This document shows positions 16,720-25,253 of a stretch of DNA of 64,000 bases, piece after piece (the first letter of the stretch is position 1; every line of letters starts with the position of its first letter). The position numbers were made by a program, and so were the translations under genes. This DNA comes from Candidatus Rokuibacteriota bacterium. GTDB lineage: Bacteria; Methylomirabilota; Methylomirabilia; Rokubacteriales; CSP1-6. The notes under the pieces are model-generated. The model saw nothing but the letters and a program-made list of their open reading frames with translations. It did no database searches and was not told the origin of the DNA. Where the stretch lies: the NCBI GenBank assembly GCA_003220495.1, contig QHSP01000021.1:1-64000 (forward strand), written 5' to 3'.

Positions 16720-17127
16720 CTCGCACCTCCCGTGGGCGCCCGTCGAAGTGGCTTGGGCGCGGGCCCGCTCCGGCGTGACGCGGGGTGAGTCTAGCAGATA
16801 GGCGCGCAGCAGCGACCGGTGACAGTGGCTCTCGTCGGGACAGCCGCAGAAGAGGGTGACCGTGCCGGCCTTCGCGGCGGCGCGGACCTGCGCCAGCGGC
16901 GCTTGGGCCTCCGGACGCGCGAGTCCGGCGAGATACCGCCGCGTGTATTCCGCCCAATCGATCTCGCCGCCGCGGAACGCCCGCAGCAGGGGAAGGATCG
17001 GGCCCAGCTCCTTGAGCCAGACATCCACGCGGCTCTTGCGGATGCCGCGTGGCCAGAGGCGCATGATGAGGACGCGGGTGCCGTCCGAGTCGCTGGGCGG
17101 ATCGTAGATGCGCTTGGCGGCGATCAC
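16450..17127 (-). CDS. DUF488 family protein, open in frame into the AsnC domain
   Basis: A GTG overlapping the ChaN-like gene stop by four bases opens a 225-codon frame. Residues 1-112 are DUF488: RVLIMRLWPRGIRKSRVDVW, then RYLAGLARPE and TLFCGCPDESHCHRSLL, a Cys/His-rich end typical of the YeaO-like branch. DUF488 proteins normally stop about there. Here no stop occurs: a roughly 24-residue Arg/Ala linker continues straight into the AsnC/RAM domain (137-225). The nearest stop, TAG after YLL, is one frame off. Either this is a true DUF488-AsnC fusion or the DUF488 gene lost its stop through a small indel. Confidence 0.72.
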   Translation of the reverse strand: MIAAKRIYDPPSDSDGTRVLIMRLWPRGIRKSRVDVWLKELGPILPLLRAFRGGEIDWAEYTRRYLAGLARPEAQAPLAQVRAAAKAGTVTLFCGCPDESHCHRSLLRAYLLDSPRVTPERARAQATSTGAHGRCEMTKAGSKKMRAYVLIETAPGKTKAVKKELAAIEGSDSTVANLDAVTGPFDFIAVVEGPTLDAVGRLVTDEIGSIDGVTRTTTCLAVAIG

Positions 17128-18146
17128 TTCCCGATCGTCTCCGTCTCCGTCGCCTTCTTGAGCTTCTCGCACGGATCGGCGTCGTCGACCTTCGGCGTGA
17201 ACCAGACGTAGTCGAAGGGGAGCGCGTCGCTCCCGAAGGCCTTCGCGTAGTCGCCGGGCTTCACGGCCGCCGCGTCCACCTCGACGAACGCGACGCTCGC
17301 GATCGAGGCGTCCGGCGCCTGGCGCGCCAGGTGCACGGGAACCCCGCGGTCGCGCCGGACGTGCCCGGCGCCCGCGATGAGCACGGCGCCGTCCCGCTGC
17401 CCGGCGCGCGCCAGGCTCGCGGCGATGCGCGCGTCGCGCGCCCACTGGATGTCCGCCATGCGATCGATCGCGTTGTCCGGAATCTGGCCGCAGTGCGATT
17501 CGCGAAGCTCGTGGGTCATCGCGAGCCGCGCCTCCGGCGACGGCTCGGCGAGGCGCAGCTGCGTCGTGAGCGTCGGACCGAGTCCGGGAAGACCGTTCCG
17601 GCGGACGGCGTCGGTGGCCGCGCGCGAGAGGTTCGTGGCGACGATCGGCACGCTCGCGTCGAGGGCCGCCTGCGCGATCGGCTGGTAGAGACGCCACTCG
17701 GGCCAGCCCGAGCGGGACCAGTTCACGGCGTCGCCGAGCCCCGCGGCGTCCTTGGGGCTGCGCGCCAGATAGCGCGCGATCGCCGGCGCCTCGTCGGTGG
17801 CGAGCATCTCGAATCCGAGCGCCGGGCGCCGCCCCGCTTCGACCATCGCACGGACCAGCTTCGCCTGCAGCGCATGGTGATCCGCGTTGTCGTGCCGCTC
17901 TCCGAGCAGCACGAACCGGCTCGCGACCAGCCGCGCCACCAGCGCATCCTCGCCGATGAACGCCCCCGCCTTCACGTCCCAGATCCGCCCGACGAGCGGA
18001 TGCGCTCGCTCCACCGGACTCTCCCACTCGATCTGTCCCCCCTTCGCGCACCCCGCGACAACCAGGGCAAGAGCAACGAGAAAGCCTGCGTGAAGAACGA
18101 GACGGTTCGACACGAAACTCGACCGGAAACGCACTCTTGTCCTCAT
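17124..18146 (-). CDS. ChaN-like (haem-binding uptake/Tiki fold) lipoprotein
   Basis: A 340-residue protein with a lipoprotein signal (lipobox AGC near residue 33) and the DUF399/ChaN pattern: FVLLGERHDNADHHALQ, GFEMLATDEAPAI, LIAGAGHVRRDRGVP. The His and Glu residues in these segments coincide with the haem- or metal-binding and Tiki-like catalytic positions. ChaN family proteins are linked to iron-haem uptake. Its 5' leader contains one of the long hairpin elements, which ends 28 bases before the ATG. The start lacks a clear Shine-Dalgarno sequence. Confidence 0.82.
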   Translation of the reverse strand: MRTRVRFRSSFVSNRLVLHAGFLVALALVVAGCAKGGQIEWESPVERAHPLVGRIWDVKAGAFIGEDALVARLVASRFVLLGERHDNADHHALQAKLVRAMVEAGRRPALGFEMLATDEAPAIARYLARSPKDAAGLGDAVNWSRSGWPEWRLYQPIAQAALDASVPIVATNLSRAATDAVRRNGLPGLGPTLTTQLRLAEPSPEARLAMTHELRESHCGQIPDNAIDRMADIQWARDARIAASLARAGQRDGAVLIAGAGHVRRDRGVPVHLARQAPDASIASVAFVEVDAAAVKPGDYAKAFGSDALPFDYVWFTPKVDDADPCEKLKKATETETIGK

Positions 18147-18173
18147 GCGTGTGAGCTAAGCACCGCGAGCGGC

Positions 18174-18328
18174 CCGGTGGGGGCGCGGGGCGTGGGCCGG
18201 TGGGGGGAGGGGCGCGGCGAAGTGGGACCCCCTCGTCCCGTCCGCGGCTCGAAGAGCCGCGAATCGGGCGAGCGGGTGACGCAGCCGCGCCCCTCCCCCC
18301 ACCGGCCCACGCCCCGCGCCCTCACCGG
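18174..18328 (-). repeat. Long hairpin element, copy 1
   Basis: A 155-nt inverted-repeat element. Arms of 45 bases (18174-18218 and 18284-18328) pair perfectly except for one G-T position. They enclose the 68-nt core shared with two other loci (18219-18286). The core itself folds, with a stem of GCGGCTC and GAGCCGC around GAA, flanked by CTCG/CGAG and CCCG/CGGG pairs. It lies 16 bases after the SDR stop and 28 bases before the ChaN-like start, so it would be in the RNA of both. It could act as a terminator, processing signal or mobile palindrome. Confidence 0.85.
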
Positions 18329-18344
18329 ACTTCACCGCGGAGCC

Positions 18345-19136
18345 TCATTGCGAAGCGCCAAGTGATCCCTCGGGAGTCGTCACGGTGAGCCCGGCGTCGA
18401 TGATGAGAGTTTGCCCCGTGACCCAGCGCGCCTCGTCGCTGGCCAGGTAGACGGCGCCCCAGCCGATGTCCCACCCGGTCCCCTCGGTGCCGAGCGGGCT
18501 CGCGCGGCGCCGCCTCTCGCGCGCTTCGCTCCCGAGATCCTGAACCATCGGCGTCCACACCGGCCCCGGCGCGATCGCGTTGACACGAATGCCCTTCGGG
18601 CCGAGCTGAACGGCGACCGAGCGCACGAAGCCGATCACACCCGCCTTGGCGGTCGCGTACGCGGTGCGGCCGTAGCCGCGCAGCCCCGCGATCGACGACA
18701 CGCAGATCACGGCGCCAGCGCCGCGGCGAGTCATCGCGGGCACGGCGGCCTGCGTGGCGAGGAACATCGACTTGAGGTCCACCGCGATGACGCGGTCCCA
18801 TTCTTCTTCGGTGGTGTCGAGCAAGCCCTTCCGCGACTCGATGCCCACGTTGTTGTGCAGGATGTCGACGCCGCCCCAGCGATCCACGGCGGCCCTGACC
18901 ATGGCGGCGCACTCGGCGGCGCGCGTGACGTCGGCGGCGTGCGCCGTCGCCTCGCCGCCCTCGGCGCGAATCGCCCCGACGGTTTCCTCGGCGCGTTCCT
19001 TCATCTGATCGACGCAGAACACCTTGGCGCCCTCGCGCGCGAAGAGGATGGCCGTGGCCTTGCCGTTGCCCAGGCCCGGGCCGCGCGACCCGGCGCCGGT
19101 AATGATCGCGATCTTGCCGTTCAGGCGGCCGCTCAT
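18345..19136 (-). CDS. Short-chain dehydrogenase/reductase
   Basis: A 263-residue classical SDR. It has the cofactor glycines in TGAGSRGPGLGNG (a slightly extended loop), HNNVG in place of NNAG, and the catalytic Ser in VSSIAG. The Tyr/Lys pair is in YATAKAG, and the C-terminal loop is PGPVWTPM. It oxidises or reduces a hydroxyl/keto group with NAD(P). The longer glycine loop and WDIGWGAVYLASDEARWVTG end resemble SDRs annotated near CoA-ester degradation, but the substrate is undetermined. Its ATG lies seven bases after the Lhr helicase stop. A long hairpin element follows its own stop. Confidence 0.9.
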   Translation of the reverse strand: MSGRLNGKIAIITGAGSRGPGLGNGKATAILFAREGAKVFCVDQMKERAEETVGAIRAEGGEATAHAADVTRAAECAAMVRAAVDRWGGVDILHNNVGIESRKGLLDTTEEEWDRVIAVDLKSMFLATQAAVPAMTRRGAGAVICVSSIAGLRGYGRTAYATAKAGVIGFVRSVAVQLGPKGIRVNAIAPGPVWTPMVQDLGSEARERRRRASPLGTEGTGWDIGWGAVYLASDEARWVTGQTLIIDAGLTVTTPEGSLGASQ

Positions 19137-19143
19137 CGAGCGC

Positions 19144-22100
19144 TCACTTCACGGACCGCGGACCGGGATAGCCGTCCCACGACAGGCGGCTTCCGTCGGC
19201 GCTGAACCCCGCCGCCACGAGCGGCTCGAAGATCGCGCTGCCGCGCACGGGGCTTCCATTCCAGGCCGTAATCTCGAGGCGACGTACCGGCCTCATCAAG
19301 ATCGGACGGTCCATCAGCGACTGGAGCGCGGCGATCACGCCCGGCAGGTCGACGTCCTCCCAGCCGGCGAGCGGCGTGAGCTCTCGACCATGGCCCTCGG
19401 CGAGCAGCCGCGGCCGGCCCTGGCGAAACACGAGCCAGTTCTGCGGCAGCCGGGGCGCCGACACGCGTGAGCCGTCCAGCCGCGACAGGGCGAAGATGCG
19501 GCCCCACAGATTCGCCGGGTCGATCATGTTGACCAGCACGTGCGGCTCGGCACGCCGCGCCGGCGCGTCGAGATCGCCGAGCGCCTCGGCCAGCGCGTAC
19601 TGCTCGCCCGAGAGCCCGGCGACGAAGTAGCCGCGCACGACCTCGCCGCCGTACTCCATGCGGAGCAGCGTGTGACGGAGCGTCGCCCAGTCGCCCTGGG
19701 CGAGCTCGCGGGCGACGAGGCCGTAGCGGGCGAGCAGGAGCTGGGCGCGCGCTTCCTCGCGCTCCTCCGGAGAGAGTCGCTCGTCGTCTCCGAGCACGCT
19801 CCAGCGTCCGATCACCGGCAGCCGCGGCAGCACGCCGCGCGCCTGACCTCGCCGCCTGCGGCGCTGAGGCCCGCCGTCCGGCGCGCGTCGGGGCGGCGTC
19901 ATGCCGGCGACGATCGCGCTGAAGGTATCGGGCGTCACCATCCCCGCCCAGAAGAGCTCCCAGAGCGCGGCCAGCACCTCGGGTGTGGCGAGCCCGGTCG
20001 CCCGCGCGAGGTCCTGGGCGAACGAGGCGCCCCGGAGCTGGAGATGCAGGAAGACGTTCTTGATGCGCGCTTCCATCTCGGGCGGCGCCGCCGAGCCTTC
20101 GCGGAGCCAGCCGACGTTTTCTCGCAGGGCGGCGCCCACGCGCGTCGAGCGGCCACGGTCGCTTCCGGCGCGATCGAACACCGTCCAGACCATCTCGCCG
20201 GCGAGCCCGAGGCGATCCAGCCACTCGCGCTCGTAGTTCTCCACGCGCCCGGGCAGGAGGTCTTGCTCCCAGACGCGCACCGGCAGATCTTCGCCCTGCA
20301 AGAGCTCGAGCGCGGCGAGAACACCGGGCGGCCCGATCAGGCGATGGTCGGGATGTAGATGATGGCGACGGAGCAGGAAGGCCGAGAACTGCTCGGCCGA
20401 GGCCACGCGCCGCGGGACACGGCGCGCGTGGACTTGCCGTCGCTGGATCTCGTCGAGGACCGCGACGTGGACGAATTGGGGCGCCGCCGTGTCGGCCAGG
20501 TAGCTGCCCTGGCGAACGAGACCGCGCGCCGCCAGCCGCTCGAGCGCGCTCGTCGCGGTCTCGAGGGCCAGACCGTAGCGCTCCGCGAGCCAGGCCGCGG
20601 TCACCGGCCCCCGCGTCCGCAGAAGGCGAAGCGCGAGCCGCTCGAGCCCATCGGCGCTTTCGAGCGACCGGTAGAGCGTGGCATCGGTGGCGCCCACCCA
20701 CGCGCGGCGTCCGCTCGCGAAGTCGAGCGCGATGATCCGCCGCTCCTCGGCAAGCGCCCCGATCAGCGAGGGGGCGTCCGCCACCACGCGCGCGGCGATC
20801 TCCTCGTCGGACAGGTCACCGAGATCGTCGAGGATCCCCGCCAGCTCGTTCGCGTCCCGCGCGCGCCGCTCCGGCGCCGTCTTCTGCAGCTCCGCCTCGA
20901 CCGCCGCGACGATCTCCGGCCTGAGCGGGCCCGGCGCCACGGACCACGCCTTGCGCATGGTGACCGCGTCGCTCCGTCGCTCCTCGGCGTGGCCCGCGCC
21001 CAGGTACGCCCAGTCCCACGCGAGCAGCAGCGGATAGACGAACGGCGACGGCAGCGGTGTGTCCACGTGCCGGCGCCACATCTCGCCGTCGTGCAGGCGC
21101 TCGAGCAGGCGGCGCAGGCGCGTGGCGTCGAGCGCGTCGTGGAAGCACTCGCGGAGCGTCTCGGCCACGATCGGGAACTCCGCCTGGCCGCCGACCGACT
21201 CGAGCAGCGCGTCGGCCTTGAGCCGCTGGAGGTAGGCGGGCGTGCGCTGGCCCCAGGACATGCGCGGGATGAAGAGCGCGCGGATCGCGCAGTGACGGAA
21301 CCGCGTGGCGAAGAGCGGCGTGCCGATCAGCGCCTTGCCGAGGAGCGTGTCGACCTCCTCGGGCGCCACGAACGTCACCAGGCGCTCGGGAGCGGGCGGC
21401 ACCTGGCCCGGCGCGAACGACAGGAGAATGCCGTCGTCCACGTGGCTCGCCTCGGCCACGAGGCCGACACGCCGGAGCTTCTCCTTCAGGACCATGCCCC
21501 ACGCGCCGTTGACCTTCATGCCGAAGACCGAGTGGATCATGGCGTGGCGGCCACCCATCTCGTCGGAGAACGACTCGACGACGATCCCCTGGTCGTCCGG
21601 CACACCGTCGAGCACCTCGCCGGCCTTCACGAGCCAGGCGTGCATCGCCGAGGCCGCGCGCGCGTCGAGACCGCACGTGGTCGCCGCCCACTCGGCGAAG
21701 TCGGGCCGGTCCAGGCGCTCGGCGGCGTCGCGACGCAGTCGCCCGACGGCGGTCCCCAGCTCCCACGAGCGCGAGGGATGCTCGCCCTTCCAGAACGGGA
21801 TCGTCGGTGACATGCCCTGCGCGTCCTCGACCAGCACGCGATCGGCGCGTACTTTGACGATCTTCCAGGAGTGCGAGCCGAGCAGAAACACGTCGCCGGG
21901 GAGGCTCTCGGTCACGAACTCTTCGTCCAGCGTGCCGACCTTCAGATCGGTTTCGGCGACGAAGACGTCGTAGAGGCCGTTGTCGGGAATCGTGCCGCCC
22001 GAGGTGAGCGCCAGGAACCGGCTGCCCCGGCGCGCGTGCAGGCGGTCGTTCACCTGGTCCCACAGAATCCGCGGCGCGGCGCCCTTGACCTCGGCCGGAA

Positions 22101-23475
22101 GCGGCTCGGCGAGCGATCGGATGACCGCGACGAGCGTGTCGCGCTCGAGGTCGCGATAGGGCGCGGCGTTGCGCAGGCGCGCGTACAGGGCATCGACCGT
22201 CAACGACTCGGCGGCGACCGCCGCGACGATCTGCTGGGCGAGCACGTCGAGCGGTGCGTCGGGCATCACGACCTGATCCAGGTGGCGCTCATGGATGGAG
22301 CGCACGACCGCCGCGGCCTCGAGCAGCTCCTCGCCCTTGGTCACGACGATGCGCCCCTTCGAGGTGCGGCTGAGCAGGTGGCCCGCGCGGCCGACCCGCT
22401 GGAGGGCGGCCGCGATGTTGCGCGGCGACTGGAGCTGCACGACCAGATCGATCGCGCCGACGTCGATCCCGAGCTCGAGGGACGACGTGGCGACGAGCGC
22501 GCGCAGCTCGCCCTCCTTCAGCCGGTTCTCGGCCTCGAGCCGGGCGCGGCGAGAGAGCGAGCCGTGGTGCGCCGCGACGCGGCCGTCGGGAATCCGGTCG
22601 TTCAGGTCCCGTGCCAGGCGCTCCGCGGCGCGACGACTCTGCGCGAAGACCAGGGTCGTGCGGTGCGCCCGGACCAGCTCGGCGATCTGCTGCAGCGCGG
22701 CTTCCCAGATCGTGTCGCTCGGCGTCGTCAGGAAGTCATCCACGGGCGCGATCACCTGAAGATCGAGGTCGCGCGCGAAGCCGGCGTCGACGGTCATCGC
22801 GTCCGTGGCGGTGGCGCCGGTCAGGAACGAGCGCGCGGACTCGATGGGGCTCACCGTCGCCGAGCAGCCGATCCGCTGCGGGCGGCTGGCGGGATCGCGC
22901 GCCTCGACGAGCGCCTGGAGGCGTTCGAGCGAGAGCGCCAGATGGGCGCCGCGCTTGGATCCCATCAGCGCGTGGATCTCGTCCACGATCAGGAAGCGGG
23001 TGTGGGCGAGCGCCGGGCGGAATCGTTCGCTGGTGAGCAGGATGAACAGCGACTCCGGCGTCGTGATCAGCACGTGCGGGGGCCGCCGCGTCATCGCCTG
23101 CCGCTGTGCGGCCAGGGTGTCGCCCGTGCGCACGGCCACGCGGATCTCCGGCAGCGTCAGCGCCTGGCCGGCGGCGGCGGCGCGAATCCCGGCCAGGGGC
23201 GCTCGAAGATTTTTCTCGATGTCGTTGTTGAGCGCGCGGAGCGGCGAGACGTACACCACGTAGACGCGGTCCTCGAGCTGACGGTCGAGGCCGAGCCGGC
23301 AGAGATGGTCGAGGGCCCACAGGAACGCGGCCAGCGTCTTGCCCGATCCTGTCGGCGCGACGATCAGCGTGTCGCGGCCGGAGGCGATCGCGTCCCAGCC
23401 CTCGCGCTGAGCGCGGGTCGCCTCGGCGAACGTGTCATCGAACCAGCGGCGGACGAAGGGGAGGAAGTCGGCCAT
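19144..23475 (-). CDS. lhr: Lhr-type DEAD/DEAH ATP-dependent helicase
   Basis: The largest gene of the window encodes a 1443-residue Lhr family helicase. It shows Walker A APTGSGKT (40-47), motif Ib TTPESL (138-143) and Walker B DEIH (165-168). Motif IV-VI features are present too: LVATSSLELGIDVG, then QRVGRAGH. A long C-terminal Lhr-specific part with winged-helix and beta-barrel segments follows (LAERYGLALETATSALERLA, GEQYALAEAL). Lhr proteins act in DNA repair as 3'-5' translocases on RNA-DNA hybrids. It appears to lead an operon with the SDR downstream. Length is close to that of E. coli Lhr. Confidence 0.95.
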   Translation of the reverse strand: MADFLPFVRRWFDDTFAEATRAQREGWDAIASGRDTLIVAPTGSGKTLAAFLWALDHLCRLGLDRQLEDRVYVVYVSPLRALNNDIEKNLRAPLAGIRAAAAGQALTLPEIRVAVRTGDTLAAQRQAMTRRPPHVLITTPESLFILLTSERFRPALAHTRFLIVDEIHALMGSKRGAHLALSLERLQALVEARDPASRPQRIGCSATVSPIESARSFLTGATATDAMTVDAGFARDLDLQVIAPVDDFLTTPSDTIWEAALQQIAELVRAHRTTLVFAQSRRAAERLARDLNDRIPDGRVAAHHGSLSRRARLEAENRLKEGELRALVATSSLELGIDVGAIDLVVQLQSPRNIAAALQRVGRAGHLLSRTSKGRIVVTKGEELLEAAAVVRSIHERHLDQVVMPDAPLDVLAQQIVAAVAAESLTVDALYARLRNAAPYRDLERDTLVAVIRSLAEPLPAEVKGAAPRILWDQVNDRLHARRGSRFLALTSGGTIPDNGLYDVFVAETDLKVGTLDEEFVTESLPGDVFLLGSHSWKIVKVRADRVLVEDAQGMSPTIPFWKGEHPSRSWELGTAVGRLRRDAAERLDRPDFAEWAATTCGLDARAASAMHAWLVKAGEVLDGVPDDQGIVVESFSDEMGGRHAMIHSVFGMKVNGAWGMVLKEKLRRVGLVAEASHVDDGILLSFAPGQVPPAPERLVTFVAPEEVDTLLGKALIGTPLFATRFRHCAIRALFIPRMSWGQRTPAYLQRLKADALLESVGGQAEFPIVAETLRECFHDALDATRLRRLLERLHDGEMWRRHVDTPLPSPFVYPLLLAWDWAYLGAGHAEERRSDAVTMRKAWSVAPGPLRPEIVAAVEAELQKTAPERRARDANELAGILDDLGDLSDEEIAARVVADAPSLIGALAEERRIIALDFASGRRAWVGATDATLYRSLESADGLERLALRLLRTRGPVTAAWLAERYGLALETATSALERLAARGLVRQGSYLADTAAPQFVHVAVLDEIQRRQVHARRVPRRVASAEQFSAFLLRRHHLHPDHRLIGPPGVLAALELLQGEDLPVRVWEQDLLPGRVENYEREWLDRLGLAGEMVWTVFDRAGSDRGRSTRVGAALRENVGWLREGSAAPPEMEARIKNVFLHLQLRGASFAQDLARATGLATPEVLAALWELFWAGMVTPDTFSAIVAGMTPPRRAPDGGPQRRRRRGQARGVLPRLPVIGRWSVLGDDERLSPEEREEARAQLLLARYGLVARELAQGDWATLRHTLLRMEYGGEVVRGYFVAGLSGEQYALAEALGDLDAPARRAEPHVLVNMIDPANLWGRIFALSRLDGSRVSAPRLPQNWLVFRQGRPRLLAEGHGRELTPLAGWEDVDLPGVIAALQSLMDRPILMRPVRRLEITAWNGSPVRGSAIFEPLVAAGFSADGSRLSWDGYPGPRSVK

Positions 23476-23493
23476 TCAACCGAATTCTACGCC

Positions 23494-24360
23494 TCAGCGG
23501 AAGCCCATCTGACGCAGGAGCAGGCGGCTCAGGGTGGTGCCCGGGTCCTCGAGCTCGGCGAGGATCGAGAAGTGGTGATGCCCGGGCATGTCGAGCGCCT
23601 GGCACGGGAGCCGCCTGGTCCGCCACACCGCGGCCAGCTCCTCGCCTTGACGGTGATACTCCGGCCCTTCGAGCCCACCGACGGCGAGCAGGAGCGGCCC
23701 GGAGCGCGGCGGCGGGCAGTGCGCCGGGCTCAGCTGGCGGGCCGACTCGCGCGTGAGCTTCAGAACCTCGTTGAGGTACGAAAGGCGGATCGGCTCCAGA
23801 TCGTAGAGCCCGCTGATGCCGCAGCCGGCCTTGATGACGTCGGCGGGCAGTCCGGCGAAGGCGCTCCAGTCGGTCGACATCAGCATGGCCGCCAGATGGC
23901 CGCCCGCGGAGTGGCCCGACACGAAGATCCGGCTCGGATCGCCTCCGAACGAGGCGGCGTGGCGGTGGACCCAGACGATCGAGGCGCGACACTGGCGCAC
24001 GAGCTCGTCCATGTCGACCGTCGGAATCAGCGCGTAGTTGATCACGACGACGGCGGCGCCCGACGGCTGGAAGGCGCGCGCGACGAAGCTCGAGTCGGAC
24101 TTGTCCAGGCGATGCCAGTACCCGCCGTGCACGAACACGTGGACCGGGGCGGGCCCGTTGCGCGCGGGGAAGACATCGAGGCGCTCGCCGGGATGCGCGC
24201 CGTAGGCGAGGTCCAGCCGGCAGTCGAGCGTGGCGCGCGTCTCGGCGCTGGCGATCGCGTACCGCGAGAGCCATTCGGCGCTGTCGGTGACCTTCTCGCG
24301 GTTGTTGTACTCGGCGTCGAGCGCCTGCTGGTCGTACTCGCGAAACACACTCTTGGCCAT
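23494..24360 (-). CDS. Alpha/beta hydrolase, arylformamidase-like
   Basis: A 288-residue alpha/beta hydrolase of the hormone-sensitive-lipase/kynurenine-formamidase type. It has the oxyanion HGGYW, the nucleophile elbow GHSAGG and a C-terminal catalytic His in GHHHFS. The N-terminus (ALDAEYNNREKV) is the one usually seen in arylformamidase-like proteins. It may hydrolyse N-formylkynurenine or another small amide or ester. MAKS at 24360 is preferred as start by family length, though a GTG seven codons upstream is possible. A long hairpin element lies in its upstream region. Confidence 0.85.
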   Translation of the reverse strand: MAKSVFREYDQQALDAEYNNREKVTDSAEWLSRYAIASAETRATLDCRLDLAYGAHPGERLDVFPARNGPAPVHVFVHGGYWHRLDKSDSSFVARAFQPSGAAVVVINYALIPTVDMDELVRQCRASIVWVHRHAASFGGDPSRIFVSGHSAGGHLAAMLMSTDWSAFAGLPADVIKAGCGISGLYDLEPIRLSYLNEVLKLTRESARQLSPAHCPPPRSGPLLLAVGGLEGPEYHRQGEELAAVWRTRRLPCQALDMPGHHHFSILAELEDPGTTLSRLLLRQMGFR

Positions 24361-24477
24361 CACCCGGCCGCCTGCCTGCACGCGTAGCCGCGCATCATCC
24401 GCCGCGACTATGCCCGCCTCGTAGAGCCACTGTCAATCACGCCAACGTCGGGTGCCGGTACTACGTCACGCTGACGC

Positions 24478-24647
24478 CGGCACGGGCTCCGGCCGGTGGG
24501 GCGAGGGGGGCCCCGGCGACGCGGCCGTGCGGAGTGGGACCCCCTCGTCCCGCCCGCAGCTCGAAGAGCTGCGATTCGGGCGAGCGGGTGACGGAGCCGG
24601 CCGCGTCGCCGGGGCCCCCCTCGCCCCACCGGCCGGAGCCCGTGCCG
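24478..24647 (-). repeat. Long hairpin element, copy 2 (longest perfect arms)
   Basis: A 170-nt element with perfectly complementary 50-base arms (24478-24527 and 24598-24647) around the shared core (24531-24598). Compared with copy 1, the core stem carries A-T instead of G-C at one pair (GCAGCTC/GAGCTGC against GCGGCTC/GAGCCGC), which keeps pairing. The arm shares an 18-nt block with copy 1, with one mismatch (24491-24508), but is otherwise different. It starts 12 bases after the stop of the FMN-binding-like gene and lies about 117 bases before the hydrolase start. Confidence 0.87.
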
Positions 24648-24659
24648 ATTTCCCGTGGC

Positions 24660-25253
24660 TTAGCGCAGAAGCATCGCAGCGCCGGACGGGCGGATGCCGT
24701 ACTCGTAGAGGAGAGCGGCGCGGCGGACGAGGTTGGCGACGACCTCGCCGTAGAACTGGGTCATCGAGTTGCTTCGAGCGCGCGCCAGGCGGTCGGACAG
24801 GGCAAAGCGGCTCTGGCTGTCGTGGCCGACCCAGTCTTGAGTGAACTGCCCGTCGATGAGCGGCTTGACCCACGGATAGGTCTCCTCGGTCAGCTCGACG
24901 ACACTGGCGCCGCGCACCTTGCCGTCGGGGCCGAACGCGGTGGCGACCCGGACACTGCCGTGGATCGTCGCCTCGCCGATGAAGACGAGCGAACCGACCA
25001 TCCGTTCCTGGTCGTCGCGCCCCACGTAAAAGCGATAGAAGTCCTCCTCCGGTGTCCAGCCCGACGCTTGCCTGATCGCGGCCTTCTCCTTCTCGCTCAA
25101 GCGCACCTCGCGCACGAAGAAGCGACGCGCTCCCGGCAGGAGCGACACCACCGCGTCGCGGTCGTTCACGAGCACGACCGGTGGAGTCAGATGGGCCAGC
25201 GCTGGGCTCGCGAGCGCGAGGGCCAGCGCCAGCGCGACGACGATGTGTCTCAT
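24660..25253 (-). CDS. Exported protein, possible FMN-binding-like domain
   Basis: A 197-residue protein with a clear Sec signal peptide (cut after ALA, about residue 20). The middle (FYVGRDDQERMVGSLVFIG, then VRVATAFGPDGKVRGASVVE) resembles the beta-strand pattern of periplasmic FMN-binding domains such as those of NqrC/RnfG, but I see no certain flavin-attachment motif. It is coupled by a four-base overlap to the membrane protein upstream and belongs to the porin cluster. It may carry electrons in the periplasm; this is tentative. Confidence 0.62.
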   Translation of the reverse strand: MRHIVVALALALALASPALAHLTPPVVLVNDRDAVVSLLPGARRFFVREVRLSEKEKAAIRQASGWTPEEDFYRFYVGRDDQERMVGSLVFIGEATIHGSVRVATAFGPDGKVRGASVVELTEETYPWVKPLIDGQFTQDWVGHDSQSRFALSDRLARARSNSMTQFYGEVVANLVRRAALLYEYGIRPSGAAMLLR

